Positions 39,992 to 52,231 of a stretch of 64,000 bases of DNA are shown here, one piece after another. This DNA is from Diphasiastrum complanatum (lineage: Eukaryota > Streptophyta > Lycopodiopsida > Lycopodiales > Lycopodiaceae), in contig CM055098.1 in the NCBI GenBank assembly GCA_029204225.1, positions 56,380,901 to 56,444,900 of the forward strand, in the 5' to 3' direction. The notes under the pieces were generated by a model. It had not been told where the DNA came from and searched no databases. It worked only from the letters and a program-made list of their open reading frames with translations. Position 1 is the stretch's first letter, and each line of letters starts with the position of its first letter. The translations under genes and the position numbers were made by a program.

Positions 39992-40799
39992 TGTGAAAAA
40001 TGCAAAAATAAGCTTGGTAGAGGCCAAAAATCTTGTATATAGATGATTACACATGTGTGGAGCCTGTTCCCACGTGTGAAAATAATGTACTTGTCATGTA
40101 CCATAATCATATAGGTTGTACATATGATTTAATTCAAGTTCTAGTGGCTAAAAAGGCCAAAAACTACTTTTCTAGACATATGACAGATGGCATCAATCTA
40201 TTGATTGCATGAGCCACATCCTTTGGTTAGGTGTCATATCACATGTGTAGAGGACAGCTCACATGTGTGGAATAAGCTGAAGTAGGAGAATTTTGACTTC
40301 TAGAAGATTTCCAAGTAGATCTCCATATAGAAGAAAAATGGACCAAAAGTGCTCAAAATAGAAGGTTTTGTCCAAGTGTCAGTTTTGCATGATGAATCAT
40401 CATATGACAAAGCACCTTCACACATGTGGGATCATATGGATGATCAGTACCACGAGCTCCCACTTATTGTATATATAGAGCCACATTTGGCCATAATCAA
40501 TGTGAGACACCAATCTTGGTTTTGGAAGCAATTTTGAGTGATTCTCTCCATTTGAGGTGCTATCAATGTGTACTTGATTTTCAAGTTGGAGTCCGTACTC
40601 AGACAGGGTTTCACACGTGGCAGACCAGAAAGTACACTTACCTTCAATTAATGATTGTTCTTGTTAAGATTTTGTGTCTAGAATTGATCTAGATTGATCT
40701 TAATCTCAAGTAGATTGATAGATCAAGTAATCTGACAACCAATCCCTCTTGAGGATCAGATTAGGATCCACTCTTGGTCCTTTTTGTACTTTTTCCACA
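39992..40799 (+). repeat. 3' LTR of the 460-codon element
   Basis: Its last ~360 bp matches 36496-36871 except for a small deletion of about 23 bases near 40555. Contains a TATA-like TATATATAGAGCC near 40470, so U3 and the promoter are probably here. Confidence 0.75.
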
Positions 40800-42645
40800 G
40801 AGCATACCTTGGGATGAGAAGTAGTTGAGTGATACATTATCAGTGAACGCCTTAAAGGGTTTTCCTGCCAACATAATGTCTCCAATGCTCCACTACTTGA
40901 ACTACTGCGACCATTTCTTTTTTATGAGTTGGCCATCGTCACTCTACGTCACTCAATTTCTTTGAAAAATATGCAACAGGTTTTCCATCTTGCATCAACA
41001 CGGCCCCAATAGCAAAGTTCGACGCGTCTGTATGTATTTCAAAAGGTTTGCTAAAGTTCGGTAAAGCAAGGATGGGTTCTTGAGTGATCCGTCGTTTTAG
41101 TTCTTGGAACGCTGCTTCACATTCTGGTGTCCATGTCATCTTCAGATGAGTCTTGGTCTGCTCCAACAGTGGTGCCACAATTTTGCTAAATGCCTCAATG
41201 AATCTCCTGTAAAAGTTATATAAGCGCACAAAGGATTTGATGCCATGAACAGTTTTAGGAGCCAGCCAATCCAATATAGTTTTGATCTTTTTAGAATCCA
41301 TCCGAATTCGTCCGTAGCCTATAACGTGTCCAAGGAAATCAACTTCCTCTACCACAAATTCACATTTTTCTCTTTTCGCGAACAACCTGTTCTTCCTCAC
41401 TCGTTGGAGGACAGTCCTTAAATGTTTAATGTGATCTTTGAGGCTACGACTAAACACCAAGATGTTATCGATGTACACAATGACAAATTCATCTAAGCAG
41501 TCTTGAAAAATGTTGTTCATCAATGTGCAAAAAGTGGCTGGTGCGTTTGTTAGACCGAACGGCATCACCCTGAATTCGTGGCTCCCATACCATGTTCGAA
41601 AAGTCGTTTTGTGCTCATCGCCTTTAGCTATTCGAATTTGGTGATATCCAGATCTAAGATCTATTCGGCTAAAATATCTGGCATGTTTGAGCTGGTCGAA
41701 CAGGTCATCAATTCTCGGCATGGGATACTTGTTCTTGATGGTACCCTTGTTGAGCATGCGGAAATCCACACACATCCGCAGTGTCTGGTTTGTCTTTTCC
41801 ACGAATAGTACAGGGGCTCCAAAAGGCAAAGCAATTGGTCTAATGAATCCTTTGTCTATCAATTCACCAAGTTGTCTTTTCAGTTCCACCAACTCTTCTT
41901 GGGACATCCTATAAGATGCTCGTGAAGTTGGTTCTATTTCTGGTACCAACTCAATCTTATGGTCCACTGGTCTTCGAGGAGGTAACTTAGCTGGGAGTTC
42001 TTCTGGAAACACATCGCTAAATTTCTCTAGCAAATCTGCCACCTCCTTTGACAAGTTTTTTTGTTGTGCATTTTTCCCTTCTGGAACCTCTCTGTAGATA
42101 CAAAGAAAGCACTTTGACCTTTTCCCTTTCACCATGCTTTTAATCCCAGATGCAGCAACCAGATTTTGTTCAATATCGGTGCCCTTCGCGTTCCCTCCAG
42201 ACAGAGCTTTTGTCATACAGATCTGTCCCTTGTAATCCAAGAGAACCAAGTTTGAGCCCCTACCCAAAACTGCAATACAATGTTCATTTATCCTGGGAAG
42301 GCCCAAAATTACATCGAAGGCATCCATCTCTAAAATCAAAAAGCTAAGTTTAGCCTTCCATCTCCCAATTTGCACCGGGATGTTCTATGTTGCTTTGTCT
42401 GCGTCCAGTGCTCCCTTTGCTGTTTCTACCTTGAGCGTTGATGTTACATTTCTGGTCGGCAAGCTGAACTGTTCCACTACGCTCCTTGAAATATAGTTAT
42501 GTGAAGCTCCAGAGTCGATCATGAAATCTGACTTCCTCCCCGCAATCTTTCCGGATAGGAATAATAATCTTGAACCAATCTTGGGGGTTGCCCCATGGAA
42601 GCACAGATGTAGGACATGCAGATCATCATTTGAATCTCGGGAAGA
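40800..42645 (-). pseudogene. Ty3/gypsy pol fragment (protease-RT-RNase H)
   Basis: Same family as the pol of the 55-61 kb insertion. Reading on the minus strand from 42645: the end of gag or linker (NDDLHVLHLCFHGATPK), protease FMIDSGASHNYIS with a normal D-S-G, FDVILGLPRINEH, RT with [15 protein letters not shown] and [12 protein letters not shown], then YIDNILVFS. The second catalytic Asp is Asn. RNase H starts with [20 protein letters not shown] and breaks near 40930. Integrase is absent. It joins the LTR element on its left; the copia LTR begins at its right edge, so copia inserted at its gag end. Confidence 0.82.
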
Positions 42646-43430
42646 TGTGAAGAATTGAAAAAGATTATCTCTGGAAGATGTGAAGAATTAAAAAAGATTA
42701 TCTCTGGAAGATGTGAATAATTGAAAAGATTATTTATGCTAGATATAGGGTCTTATGTTTTTTATATCAAACATCTAGGTGTAGGATGTTGATAGGAACA
42801 AATTTGGCATAGATGGCAAATTATCCATTTCCACTTGTAATGCCAGTAGAGTAAGAGGCTAAACTCGAGCCAATTAGAGTGTAGACAAGTGTTATGGTTT
42901 TGTTTGATGAATTCTAAGAGGTCCAATAGGATTTAGAGGTGGAACCATGAGAGGTCCACTAGAATTTGAGGTTTGCTTGAAAATGGTCCAATAGAATTTA
43001 GAGGTGAATGGATCAATGGTCCAATAGGATTCAGAGGTGGAAAAAGTGTGGTCCAATCATAGTTAAGCATAGTGGTAGCTCGTGGATCTACTAGTATCAT
43101 TGTACTCCTCATTTGGATCTAATTGATTTTGAGATTGAGTGGATTTTGTGAGTAATTGATTTTCTAGCTTTCTCTCTCTACCCGAGAGCTCATGATGATT
43201 TTTTCTCTCTACCCGAGGAGAGCAGCTTGTTTTTACTTAGATTATTTTTGAAACACTTCCTACATGTGTGAGTGAGAGTTGGAAGTGATTGAATGCATGT
43301 AGTAGTGTGTTTTTGCCATAGAATCAAAGATAGATCTTGAATCTCAATCTAGTCTTGATCTTGGTGCATCTACACACCTTAGGAGATCACAAGTACATGT
43401 CGTGGACAGTCCACATGTGTGAAATCAACA
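42646..43430 (+). repeat. 5' LTR of copia element, with 33-bp triplication
   Basis: Starts TGTGAAGAATTG and ends GAAATCAACA. The first 33 bp recur at 42679 and 42712, making this LTR longer than the 709-bp 3' LTR. Confidence 0.85.
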
Positions 43431-44182
43431 TGGTATCAGAGCCTTCCTAAGGTTACCATGCATTATGATCCATTCAAATGAAAACTATTCATCAATCTTG
43501 AGCTAGAAATTGTCAAGATCCATTTTCCTAGCTATCTTGTCCAATTTTGGATCAAAAGAGATCAATAGGACATTGATTGGGTCTGACCTGGTACTGTACG
43601 GAATCAGGTGCTCAGACACGTGTGAGGAACATCCAATTTCAATTTGGGAGTTCTCTCTCATGCTTGATCCATTTATCTTGCTTGATAGCTTGTTTTGAAA
43701 CTATTTTTGTCTAGTTTCTGATGCAATTAGTTTCATTCCATTTGGTGGAGCCAGTCACAAGTTATAAGTTTTTTAAGAGGGTTAGGTAGGGCACCTAGAC
43801 CTGGGTGGACACATTTGGTTTGGAGATTGCTTGGTTGATCCAAAATCACAGTTGAATGCTTACCAATCTCATCTATATGTGATCTAGGCACTGTTTTGAG
43901 ATCTTAGCCATTTTGTTTCATGCAATATCATTGTATTTGAGTCAAATTTGGTTTCTTAGTGTACTTCACACGTGCTAAGAGTGTTTGATTCTAACTTTGC
44001 CCATACTCCATCATTTGATGTGAAATAGATTTTTCTTTTAGAGAGATTTGTGTAGCTAGTGAGAATCAATTCACAAATAGTTGCAAGATCTTTCATAGGA
44101 GGAGATAGTCCTCCATTATTGGATCCTATTGAGAGTGTGTATCAACATTTATTGTTCATCATTTGAGTTTTCTTCACTTCAA

Positions 44183-47100
44183 ATGTCTTCAATGGGTTCA
44201 TCCTTGTTGGAACCAAGTGAAAGATTGTCCACTTCAAACTATTCAATTTGGAAGATGAGGATGGAGTCCATCTTGAAACTTCAAGACGTGATGGACATAG
44301 TTCTTGTCCTTGAAGAAGAACCACAAGTTCTTCAAGAGGTTCAAAAATACAAAAAGAGAGCTAGGATGGCTCTCCACTACATTAAGATGAATGTCTCTAA
44401 TGAGATATTGAGGAGATAGGTACTTGTACAATAGCCAAAGAAGCTTGGGATTGTCTCAAGACTATCTATGAGGCTAAGAAAACCTCTAGGATCCTCACTC
44501 TTAGAAATCAAATATTTCAAAGTAGCCAAACGAGTGATGAGAGTGCATCTAGTTATGTTATGAGAGTAAAAGATATTCATAGAGAGCTTGCTTGCATTGG
44601 TGATTCCATCAATCAAAATGAGCTAGTCCAAGTCATTCTCAATGGCTTGAGAAGTGAATTTGATAACCTTGTCCCCCCTATGCCATTAAGGAGGAGCTAC
44701 CAAGTTTGGAGGCTCTCCAAAGTGTGCTAATTTTTAAAGAATCAAGACAAGAGTACAAGCTCTTGAGGATGGACAAGCTTTCTCTCACTCATAATGATGG
44801 CAAAGCTCTCTTTGCCAAGGATAAGCAAAAAGGGAGGAGCAAGAACCAACATCAACAATCCTCAAGAAAGGACAAAGCCAAATCCAAAGACAAAGATGAG
44901 GAGGAAGATGATTCCTCTAATGCTTCATCATCCAAGCTCAAGAAGAAGAAGATCAAGTTCTTTTATTGTGGCAAGAAAGGCCATTATGCCACCAATTGCT
45001 TCAAGAAGAAGAATCAACTCAAGCAAGCCAACATTACCAATGAGAAGGAAGACACTATTGCAAGTGATGGAGAGGGATCTCTTATGGTCTCTAGTTTCTC
45101 ATCTACTCCTTTCAAGAAGGACGGCCTATGGTATATTGATAGTGGAGCCTCTTCACATATGTGTAGCTCCAAGGACTCTTTCTCTTCTATTGCACCTTAT
45201 GATGGAGTTAAGAAATCAATATACACTGCAAATGATTTTGAATGTCCTATTGAAGGCATAGGGAACATTCCCTTAAAGCTTGCATCCTCTAAAGTTCTTT
45301 CTCTCTCTAAAGTTTTGTATGTACCTAAGCTTACTAAGAATATCATTAGTGTTGGCCAATTGCTTGATAATGGCCTTGATGTAAAATTCAATGTTGATAC
45401 TTGCACTATCAAGAAGAATGATGAGATACTTGCATTAGGATCTAGATTTGGAGGCATCTATAAACTAGATCCAAATGAGTATGTGAATGCTTGTAATGTT
45501 GCTCTTGTGAACAAGCTCTCTATGGAGGAATAATGGCATAGGAGGTTGGGACATCCCAACTACAAATCCATGCTCTCTATGATCAAAGAGGCCAAAGCTA
45601 TTGGCTTGCCCAAAGTCATTCTCCAAGAATATCAAGCCTTGTGAGACTTGTGCTATTGCTAAATCTCATAAAAAGCCATTTACAAGATCTTCTATCAAAA
45701 GCAAGCATCCTTTGGAGTTAATTCACTCGGATGTGCATTTCTCATCAACTATAAGCAAGGGAGGGGCCACTTGTTTTGTTACTTTCATTGATGATTTCAC
45801 AAGATTCACTTGGATATATCTTCTTGCTTCTAAATCTATGGTGTTTGATCATTTCCTTATTTTCAAAGCTTATGTAGAGAAGCAATTCTCATTCAAGATT
45901 AAAGCTCTTAGATGTGATGGAGGTGGTGAATATATCTCCAATAAATTTCATGATTTTTGTGAGCTTGAAGGCATCAAAAGAGAGTTCTCTTGTGCCTACT
46001 CTCCATCTCAAAATGGAGTGGCCGAGAAAAAGAATAGATCTCTATGTGAATGTGCAAAATCTATGAGAATTGAGGCATCTTTGCCCAAAGACTTTTGGGG
46101 AGAAGCCATTAATTGTGCAAATTATCTTTGCAATAGGCTCCCACATATAGCTCTTGGAGGAAAGTGACCATATGAAATCTTATATATGAAGAAGCCTAAG
46201 GTTGATCACCTTAGAGTTTTTGGATGCATTTGCTTTGGAAACAAGGAAGAAGGAAGATCCTAGTGCATGCAAAGAGATCATGGTTGGATACTCATCCACC
46301 AAGAAGGCCTATAGAGTCTTTGTACTCTCTACTTCTCAAGTTATTGAAAGTAGAGATGTTGTCTTTCATGAAGATCAGCATTCATCTTTTGAAGAGGCCG
46401 AGATCAAGAAGTCTGTGGATGCATCACCTATTATTGATTTTGAAGACAATTATGATGTGATGGGGTCGAGAATTGAAGAGGACTCTCCTCGGATTTTCTC
46501 ACCAAGAAGATCCATGAGAGATAGATCCGAGCCTAAGAGGCTCTCATATGTTGACAAAGGCAAACAAGTGGATCTTGATTCCACTAATTATGTTTTTTAT
46601 GTCTCTCATGAAGAGCCAAAGAATGTACAAGAAACACTCAATACCAAGGAGTGGTATGATGCCATGAAGCAAGAGTATGATGCATTGATCACCAGCAATA
46701 CTTGGGACCTTGTGGGTCCTCCATCCAACAAGCATGTGATTGGTTGCAAGTGGGTATTTTTGATCAAGTACAATGATGATGGCACCATCAACAAGTATAA
46801 AGCAAGATTATGTGCCAAAGGATTTGCTCAAATCCATGGCCTTGATTATGAGGAGACCTTTGCACCTATTGCAAAGATGGTGACAATAAGAATTCTTATT
46901 TCTCTTGCTTGTTTCTTTAAGTGGAAGGTGTTCCAATTAGATGTATCCAATGCTTTTCTAAATGGTTGAGGAGGAGATCTACATGGAACAACCTCAAGGA
47001 TTCATCAAGGATGAGTCCAAAGTGTGCTTGCTCTTCAAAAGTCTTTATGGACTCAAGCAACCACCAAGATCATGGTATTCAAGACCTAATTCTTTTCTTA

Positions 47101-48024
47101 TCTCACTAGGATTTACTCTTAGTGACTATGATCCTTCCATGTATCTAAAGTTTGTTGATAGCAATATTGTCATTCTTCTAATTTATGTTGATGACATTAT
47201 TCTTTGTCATGTCTTTATATGCCAATCTAGATATGCCTATGTTGAAAAAATTTCATATGGAAAATTCTAAGAGCATAGATACTCCAATGGAGCAAATTGT
47301 AAAAGATCCTAATAAAGGTGATGAAAGATCCTTTGAGGACATCACACTTTTTAGGAGTCTTGTAGGCTCCTTGATTTGGCTTACCATTACTAGGCCCGAT
47401 CTAAGTTTTTGTGTGCACAAATTGAGTCAATTTATGCAAGATCCTAAGATCCATCATTGGAAGATGGCCAAGAGGATTCTAAGATATGTATCTACTTGTG
47501 ATTATGGTCTACTTTATAAAAGTGAAGATCTATCCATTGTTGGAAACTCGGATTCGGACTTTGCAAGTGACAAGATGGATCGAAAGTCTATTAGTGCATA
47601 CACTATCTTTCTTGGAGGCAATCTAATATCTTGGCTTTCCAAAAAGCAAGATACTATATCTCTCTCTTTATGTGAGACCGAGTACAAGGCACTCACTACA
47701 GCTACCAAAGATGTGCTTTGGATCAAGAGGTTATTAATGGAGCTAAAGTGCATCAAGGAAGATGATCTACCAATGATCAAGTGTGATAACATCTCGGCCC
47801 AAGCTCTTGCCAATAGTCCCATATTTCATGCAAGAAGCAAGCACATAGAAGTGGCACACCATTTTGTGAGAGAAAAGCTTATTGGAGGAGAAATCTATTT
47901 GGAGCATGTCAACTCATCCTCTTGTATTGCCGATCTACTCACCAAGCCTTTGAGCAAAAGTGCTTTCATCAAGCATAGATCTAATATTGGAGTTATATCA
48001 AGATCAATGCTTAAATCTTCATAG
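44183..48024 (+). pseudogene. Copia gag-pol polyprotein, broken
   Basis: Gag starts MSSMGSSLLEPSERLSTSNY and breaks at 44419. The knuckle FFYCGKKGHYATNC has lost its first Cys (Phe). Protease: LWYIDSGASSHMCS. The GAG-pre-integrase WHRRLGHPNYKS follows a stop at 45531. Integrase: CETCAIAKSHKK, HSDVHFSS, LRCDGGGEYIS and SPSQNGVAEKKNR, i.e. zinc Cys and the D-D-E residues. RT: TWDLVGPPSNKHVIGCKWVF, FQLDVSNAFLNG, KSLYGLKQPPRSWY and YVDDIIL. A deletion after YVDDIIL joins the frame to RNase H with TRPDLSFCVHKLSQFM, SDSDFASDKMDRKS and ETEYKALTTATKD. Several stops and frame changes. The element cannot be active by itself, but all domains are recognisable. Confidence 0.87.
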
Positions 48025-48042
48025 ATAATTTTTTAGGAGGAG

Positions 48043-48751
48043 TGTGAAGAATTGAAAAAGATTATCTATGTTAGATATAGGAGTCTTATGTTTTTTATAT
48101 CAAACATCTAGGTGTAGGATGTTGATAGGAACAAATTTGGCATAGATGGCAAATTATCCATTTCCACTTGTAATGCCACTAGAGTAAGAGGCTAAACTCG
48201 TGCCAATCAGAGTGTAGATAAGTGTAATGCTTTTGTTTGATGAATTCTAAGAGGTCCAATAGGATTTAGAGGTGGAACCATGAGAGGTCCAATAGAATTT
48301 GAGGTTTGGTCCAGTAGAATCTAGAGGTGAATGGATCAATGGTCCGATAGGATTAAGAGGTGAAAAAAGTGTGGTATAATCATAGTTAAGCATAGTGGTA
48401 GCTCGTGGATCTACTAGTATCATTGTACTCCTCATTTGGATCTAATTGATTTTGAGATTGAGTGGATTTTGTGAGTAATTGATTTTCTAGCTTTCTCTCT
48501 CTACTCGAGAGCTCATGATGATTTTCTCTCTCTACCCGAGGAGAGCAGCTTGTTTTTACTTAGATTATTTTTGGAACACTTCCCGCATGTGTGTGAGAGT
48601 TGGAAGTGATTGAATGCATGTAGTAGTGTGTTTTTGCCATAGAATCAAAGATAGATCTTGAATCTCAATCTAGTCTTGATCTTGGTGCATCTACACACCT
48701 TAGGAGATCACAAGTACATGTTGTGGACAGTCCACACATGTGAAATCAATA
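48043..48751 (+). repeat. 3' LTR of copia element
   Basis: TGTGAAGAATTG to GAAATCAATA; matches the 5' LTR apart from the triplication, small gaps and substitutions. Confidence 0.85.
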
Positions 48752-49150
48752 GAAGCTGGGCGAGCTACTCAGGTATAGCCTATGGTGAGGTTTGCATGCA
48801 TTCATTCATTGAGTCCTTGGTAGACTCTTGTGCTTGGAGCATGAGAAATGGATGGGAATCAGCTTTCGGGGCTTATAGGACATGATGTCAGGGCAAAGCA
48901 GCTTGGAGCATGGCTTTGTTTGAGAGATACATCAGAGATGAGGCTTGGAGCGCTCAGCAGATTGTGAGAGATCTTTGGATGATGTATGACGACATCTATG
49001 TGATATACTTGGACATGAGGGCATCTTGGTTACAGGTGCAAGCCATGATCGAGAGGATCTGATTTGGAGACCAGTGGTGTAGCAGCGGATCTACGAGTGG
49101 CACAGGTGTTGGTACGACAGGATACCACTTATGGACAGGCCATGGTCATG
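48752..49150 (+). other. Unassigned coding-like sequence right of copia
   Basis: The plus strand reads SWASYSGIAYGEVCMHSFIE, WSMRNGWESAFGAYRT, then after a stop AAWSMALFERYIRDEAWSAQ and IVRDLWMMYDDIYVIYLDMR. Tryptophan-rich and protein-like, in one frame with stops at about 48883 and 49060. Not recognised; a hAT-like remnant is possible but no diagnostic motif is present. Confidence 0.3.
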
Positions 49151-50080
49151 TATTTGACGCTTTATCATTTGTGCTGGTTTGCATGAGTGTGTGTGGGCTT
49201 GCATGTTACCTTGTCACGGGAGTCTAGATCTATGCATTTGTTACATTTGAAACAAAGTAGTCATTTGGATGCCCATTGACTTGTCATTATGCCCTTCAAT
49301 GAAGTTAGCCTTTGGACCTCAAGAAGTTGACCTTCAATAGAAATAAGTTCGAACGTTCCACATTTGTGTGGTCAACATACAAGGAGTTCGACCTTAAAAC
49401 TTCTTCATAAATGCCTTTCGATTATTCAAATGTCGTCAGCCTTCAAATAATGGAAATTAATGAGGTCGTTCGAAATGAGCAAACCATTTAATAGCCCGAC
49501 AATTCGTAGGTCTTTGGTCTATATAAAGGCATGGCCAGTTCGGTAAGGTGAAACACTTTTGAATAACTTGCTTCCCATGAATATAATGTCCACATAGTGG
49601 TTTGCATATCGCCCAACTCAAATTTTTGAATATGCCTTAAGACTCGTAAAGAAGGTTCGACATGCCTTTGAAAGAAAAGGTTGTAATCTTAACACAAGTT
49701 GTCTTAAAAAACAGATGCTAAGCTTTGGCTTATATAATAATATGGACAATTAAAGTCTTGGAAAATAGCTTTAGGTACTTTACTGTCTTAAATAATTAGA
49801 CAATTAATTAGACAGTTCTCTAAATAGCTCATTAGATAGTTCATTAATCAGTAAAATGAAATAACCATGTTATCACATGTCTCCCTCCTCAATTGCGCAG
49901 CGACCTCGCAAGCACTAAGAAAAAACACTATTGAAGTTTGAATAAAATTGGACATGGTAAAAACCAATTCGTGTTGTACAGTCTTCAATAAAGATAATAG
50001 AATATCTGGATATCAGTAACTTTGTCACATTTTGAAGTATACAACCATAGCAGCACCTTGAAAAGAAAAAAGGGCATTGA
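49151..50080. other. AT-rich stretch, possible minus-strand LTR
   Basis: On the minus strand a purine tract TTGAGGAGGGAGACA (near 49880-49895) is followed by TGTGATAACATGG, the order expected before a 3' LTR. On the plus strand a TATA-like TATATAAAGG lies near 49520. No second copy in the window supports either reading. Confidence 0.25.
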
Positions 50081-50085
50081 GCAGG

Positions 50086-50300
50086 TCAGCAGTCCTCGAT
50101 CATTACCAAAACTTTGTGAACATTCTTCAACAAAGAAATAATCAGCTTGCAATAAAGTCGGCTGTCATGACCAGCCATAGCAGCTCCTATCTTTGCAGAA
50201 CAATCCATGTTAGTCTCTTCGTAAATCGAAAAATCAGTATAAACCAGCCAACATAGTTTCTTGGACAACATCACAGCGTCGGCATAGGCTTTTTATTGAG
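50086..50300 (-). other. Exon-like open stretch, function unknown
   Basis: The minus strand reads YADAVMLSKKLCWLVYTDFS, IYEETNMDCSAKIGAAMAGH and LYCKLIISLLKNVHKVLVM, then EDC and a stop. A pyrimidine-rich tract and AG lie upstream. The composition looks like a real protein, but I cannot place it in a family. Confidence 0.25.
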
Positions 50301-50596
50301 GATAAAGATCTTGTAAAGAACCAAAAGAATGCAAATAGAGAAAGAAAAACAAAAAAGAACTAAATTATGGAAAAGCATGGATCAATGATTGCTTACATAA
50401 AACCAGAATTTTATCAACATGACAAAGGACCTTCAATCTCCACATAACAAGAACTGAACACATTTACAAACTTTAATTAAATTTAACAAAGCTACAAAAA
50501 AAATGAAAAACAACAAAAGAAAAACGTTTTCTAGTCTTTATGGTGGCTTATAATACTGATAGAATAGTAGATAAATCAAGTCTAAATCCGTCTTTC

Positions 50597-50985
50597 TTAA
50601 ATCTTCTGAATATCGGGATAATTGACAGTCTGCACACAAACTTGCTTAATATCTGTATAGGACTGCTTCTTTCTCTTAGAGGTAAATATAGATTTCTGTG
50701 AGTGTGCCTCTGTCACCTCATATATTTCTTCGACAATCCAAGATTCATCTTCTAAAACAAGAAATAGTCCTTCAAACAGAGAAGATGTATAGCAATAGCA
50801 CATAGACTGGGATCCACACAACTTGCTGAGTCAAGAAATTTGAGAAATAAATTGAGAGCAGGGAAGCAAGAATTGTTGGACATTCTTCTCCCTCAGTTTT
50901 AGAATTAGAGCTTTCAAAAACGGGCTCTAGCAAATTTGGCATAATGACTGCTTGGATAGGCAAAAAACAGTCTTCACCCAAGCTT
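50597..50985 (-). other. Exon-like open stretches, function unknown
   Basis: Two minus-strand frames. One has LGEDCFLPIQAVIMPNLLEP and FESSNSKTEGEECPTIL. The other begins after TTTCTTGTTTTAG (acceptor-like) with EDESWIVEEIYEVTEAHSQK and ends YPDIQKI and a stop. Possibly exons of one minus-strand gene with the stretch at 50086-50300, but splice phases were not resolved and no domain is recognised. Confidence 0.25.
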
Positions 50986-50989
50986 ACAC

Positions 50990-52231
50990 AGAAATGCAGT
51001 AAATTGTAGTATAACGAGTGTCATTCCCCATGAAGAGAGCACATAGTAGGGATATTCTATCATTTTTGGAGGAATTTAGGATTTAGCAGTGATATTCAGT
51101 GAAATGTCATAATGAAGGTGAAAACAAACTGGTTATCGAAAGATATTCACAACAGGCAGCCAATACCACCATAGGTTTTGTATAAGATAGAACAAACTCC
51201 AGAGAATAATATAGAATTCTCAACCATAGGTTTCAGATTTTGAGTGAGAGTAAAAGAACTCTGAGCTATTAACCACTGTGAAAGTACAATATTTTAGGAC
51301 CATAAATGGATCTACAAAAGATCCACAAGAGTGATTGGATGCTTGCCTAACAATCTATCAAAAAACTAGACACAAAAAAGTTGATCTAGATTGGTGATTT
51401 GACAAACAACAAGCATTAACAATCAAAAGCATTGATCAACATTGAAATCCGAGCTCACACATGTGTACTATAGACGGCCTTCAAGCTGAGAAACAAGTAG
51501 AAATTGATTTGGTTTCATTTGGATCACAAAAACTTAATGTACATAGTGAACTAGCTTGAGATTGCCAATGAGCTCCAAAAATATTTTATCTTCTCACTAT
51601 GAGAGCTTGGAATACATAGCAAATTCGACTTCCTTCTTCAAGTTAGGTGGATTTCCAGCATGTAATAAGGAAGTTAACTCACTCTTCTTGCCCTAAAATG
51701 AAACCCTAGCCTAGATCCTGAGTTATGCTTGGTAGGTAGCTAGTTGGTCAAATTTTCACCTTAAACTAAGGTGTAGGTCCTAATAAAGTAGGGATGACCA
51801 CCAAATAGACATGACCAACTCTCTTGAATTGACCTAACATACATTAAAGTGGGTTGCCACATGGCATCTTGGCCTTCATGTGTGGAACCCAATTATACAC
51901 AATATTTACAAAGTTCTACATGGCTAGATTTGCCAAAATAGGCTATATTTTCACAACCACTAATTCAGTGATAAGATCAAGCATGGCCTAAGCACTGTGG
52001 ATCAGGTCTCAACTTAGTCAATTCATCATATTTCTCAAGGCCAAGCGATTGTTCTGATACTTCTTACAATGTACTATCTTGTCCCTCAATAGCCAAGATA
52101 AACTTTGTTACTCTTGAGTTTTGAGAAAGGAGACTCTAAACCACTGCATAATTCAATTAACACTGATTAATGTTAACTACAAATCCGCACATAGTGCAGA
52201 ATCCATTATCAGACAAAATCACCATGAAAAT
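50990..52231. other. AT-rich sequence, nothing recognised
   Basis: No coding or repeat signature seen on either strand. Confidence 0.35.

Larger units (their letters stand above)
36496..40799 (+). mobile_element. Non-autonomous LTR element with a single 460-codon ORF
   Basis: Its 3' LTR is 39992-40799 (TGTGAAAAATGC to TTTTTCCACA), preceded by the purine tract TTTTTGAGGAGGAG. The left end carries only the last ~375 bp of the LTR (36496-36871), directly followed by a primer site TGGTATCAGAGCC. The internal region (36872-39991) holds a long untranslated leader and one ORF at 38469-39851. No protease, integrase or RT is seen. The LTR start and purine tract resemble the copia element at 42646-48751, suggesting a copia-type relative. 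Confidence 0.72.
42646..48751 (+). mobile_element. Ty1/copia retrotransposon, nearly complete, degenerate
   Basis: 5' LTR 42646-43430, primer site TGGTATCAGAGCC at 43431, gag-pol in the copia order protease-integrase-RT-RNase H, purine tract TTTTAGGAGGAG, 3' LTR 48043-48751. The flanking pentamers GAAGA (42641-42645) and GAAGC (48752-48756) match at four of five bases, compatible with an old target duplication. A 33-bp triplication sits at the start of the 5' LTR. Confidence 0.85.
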
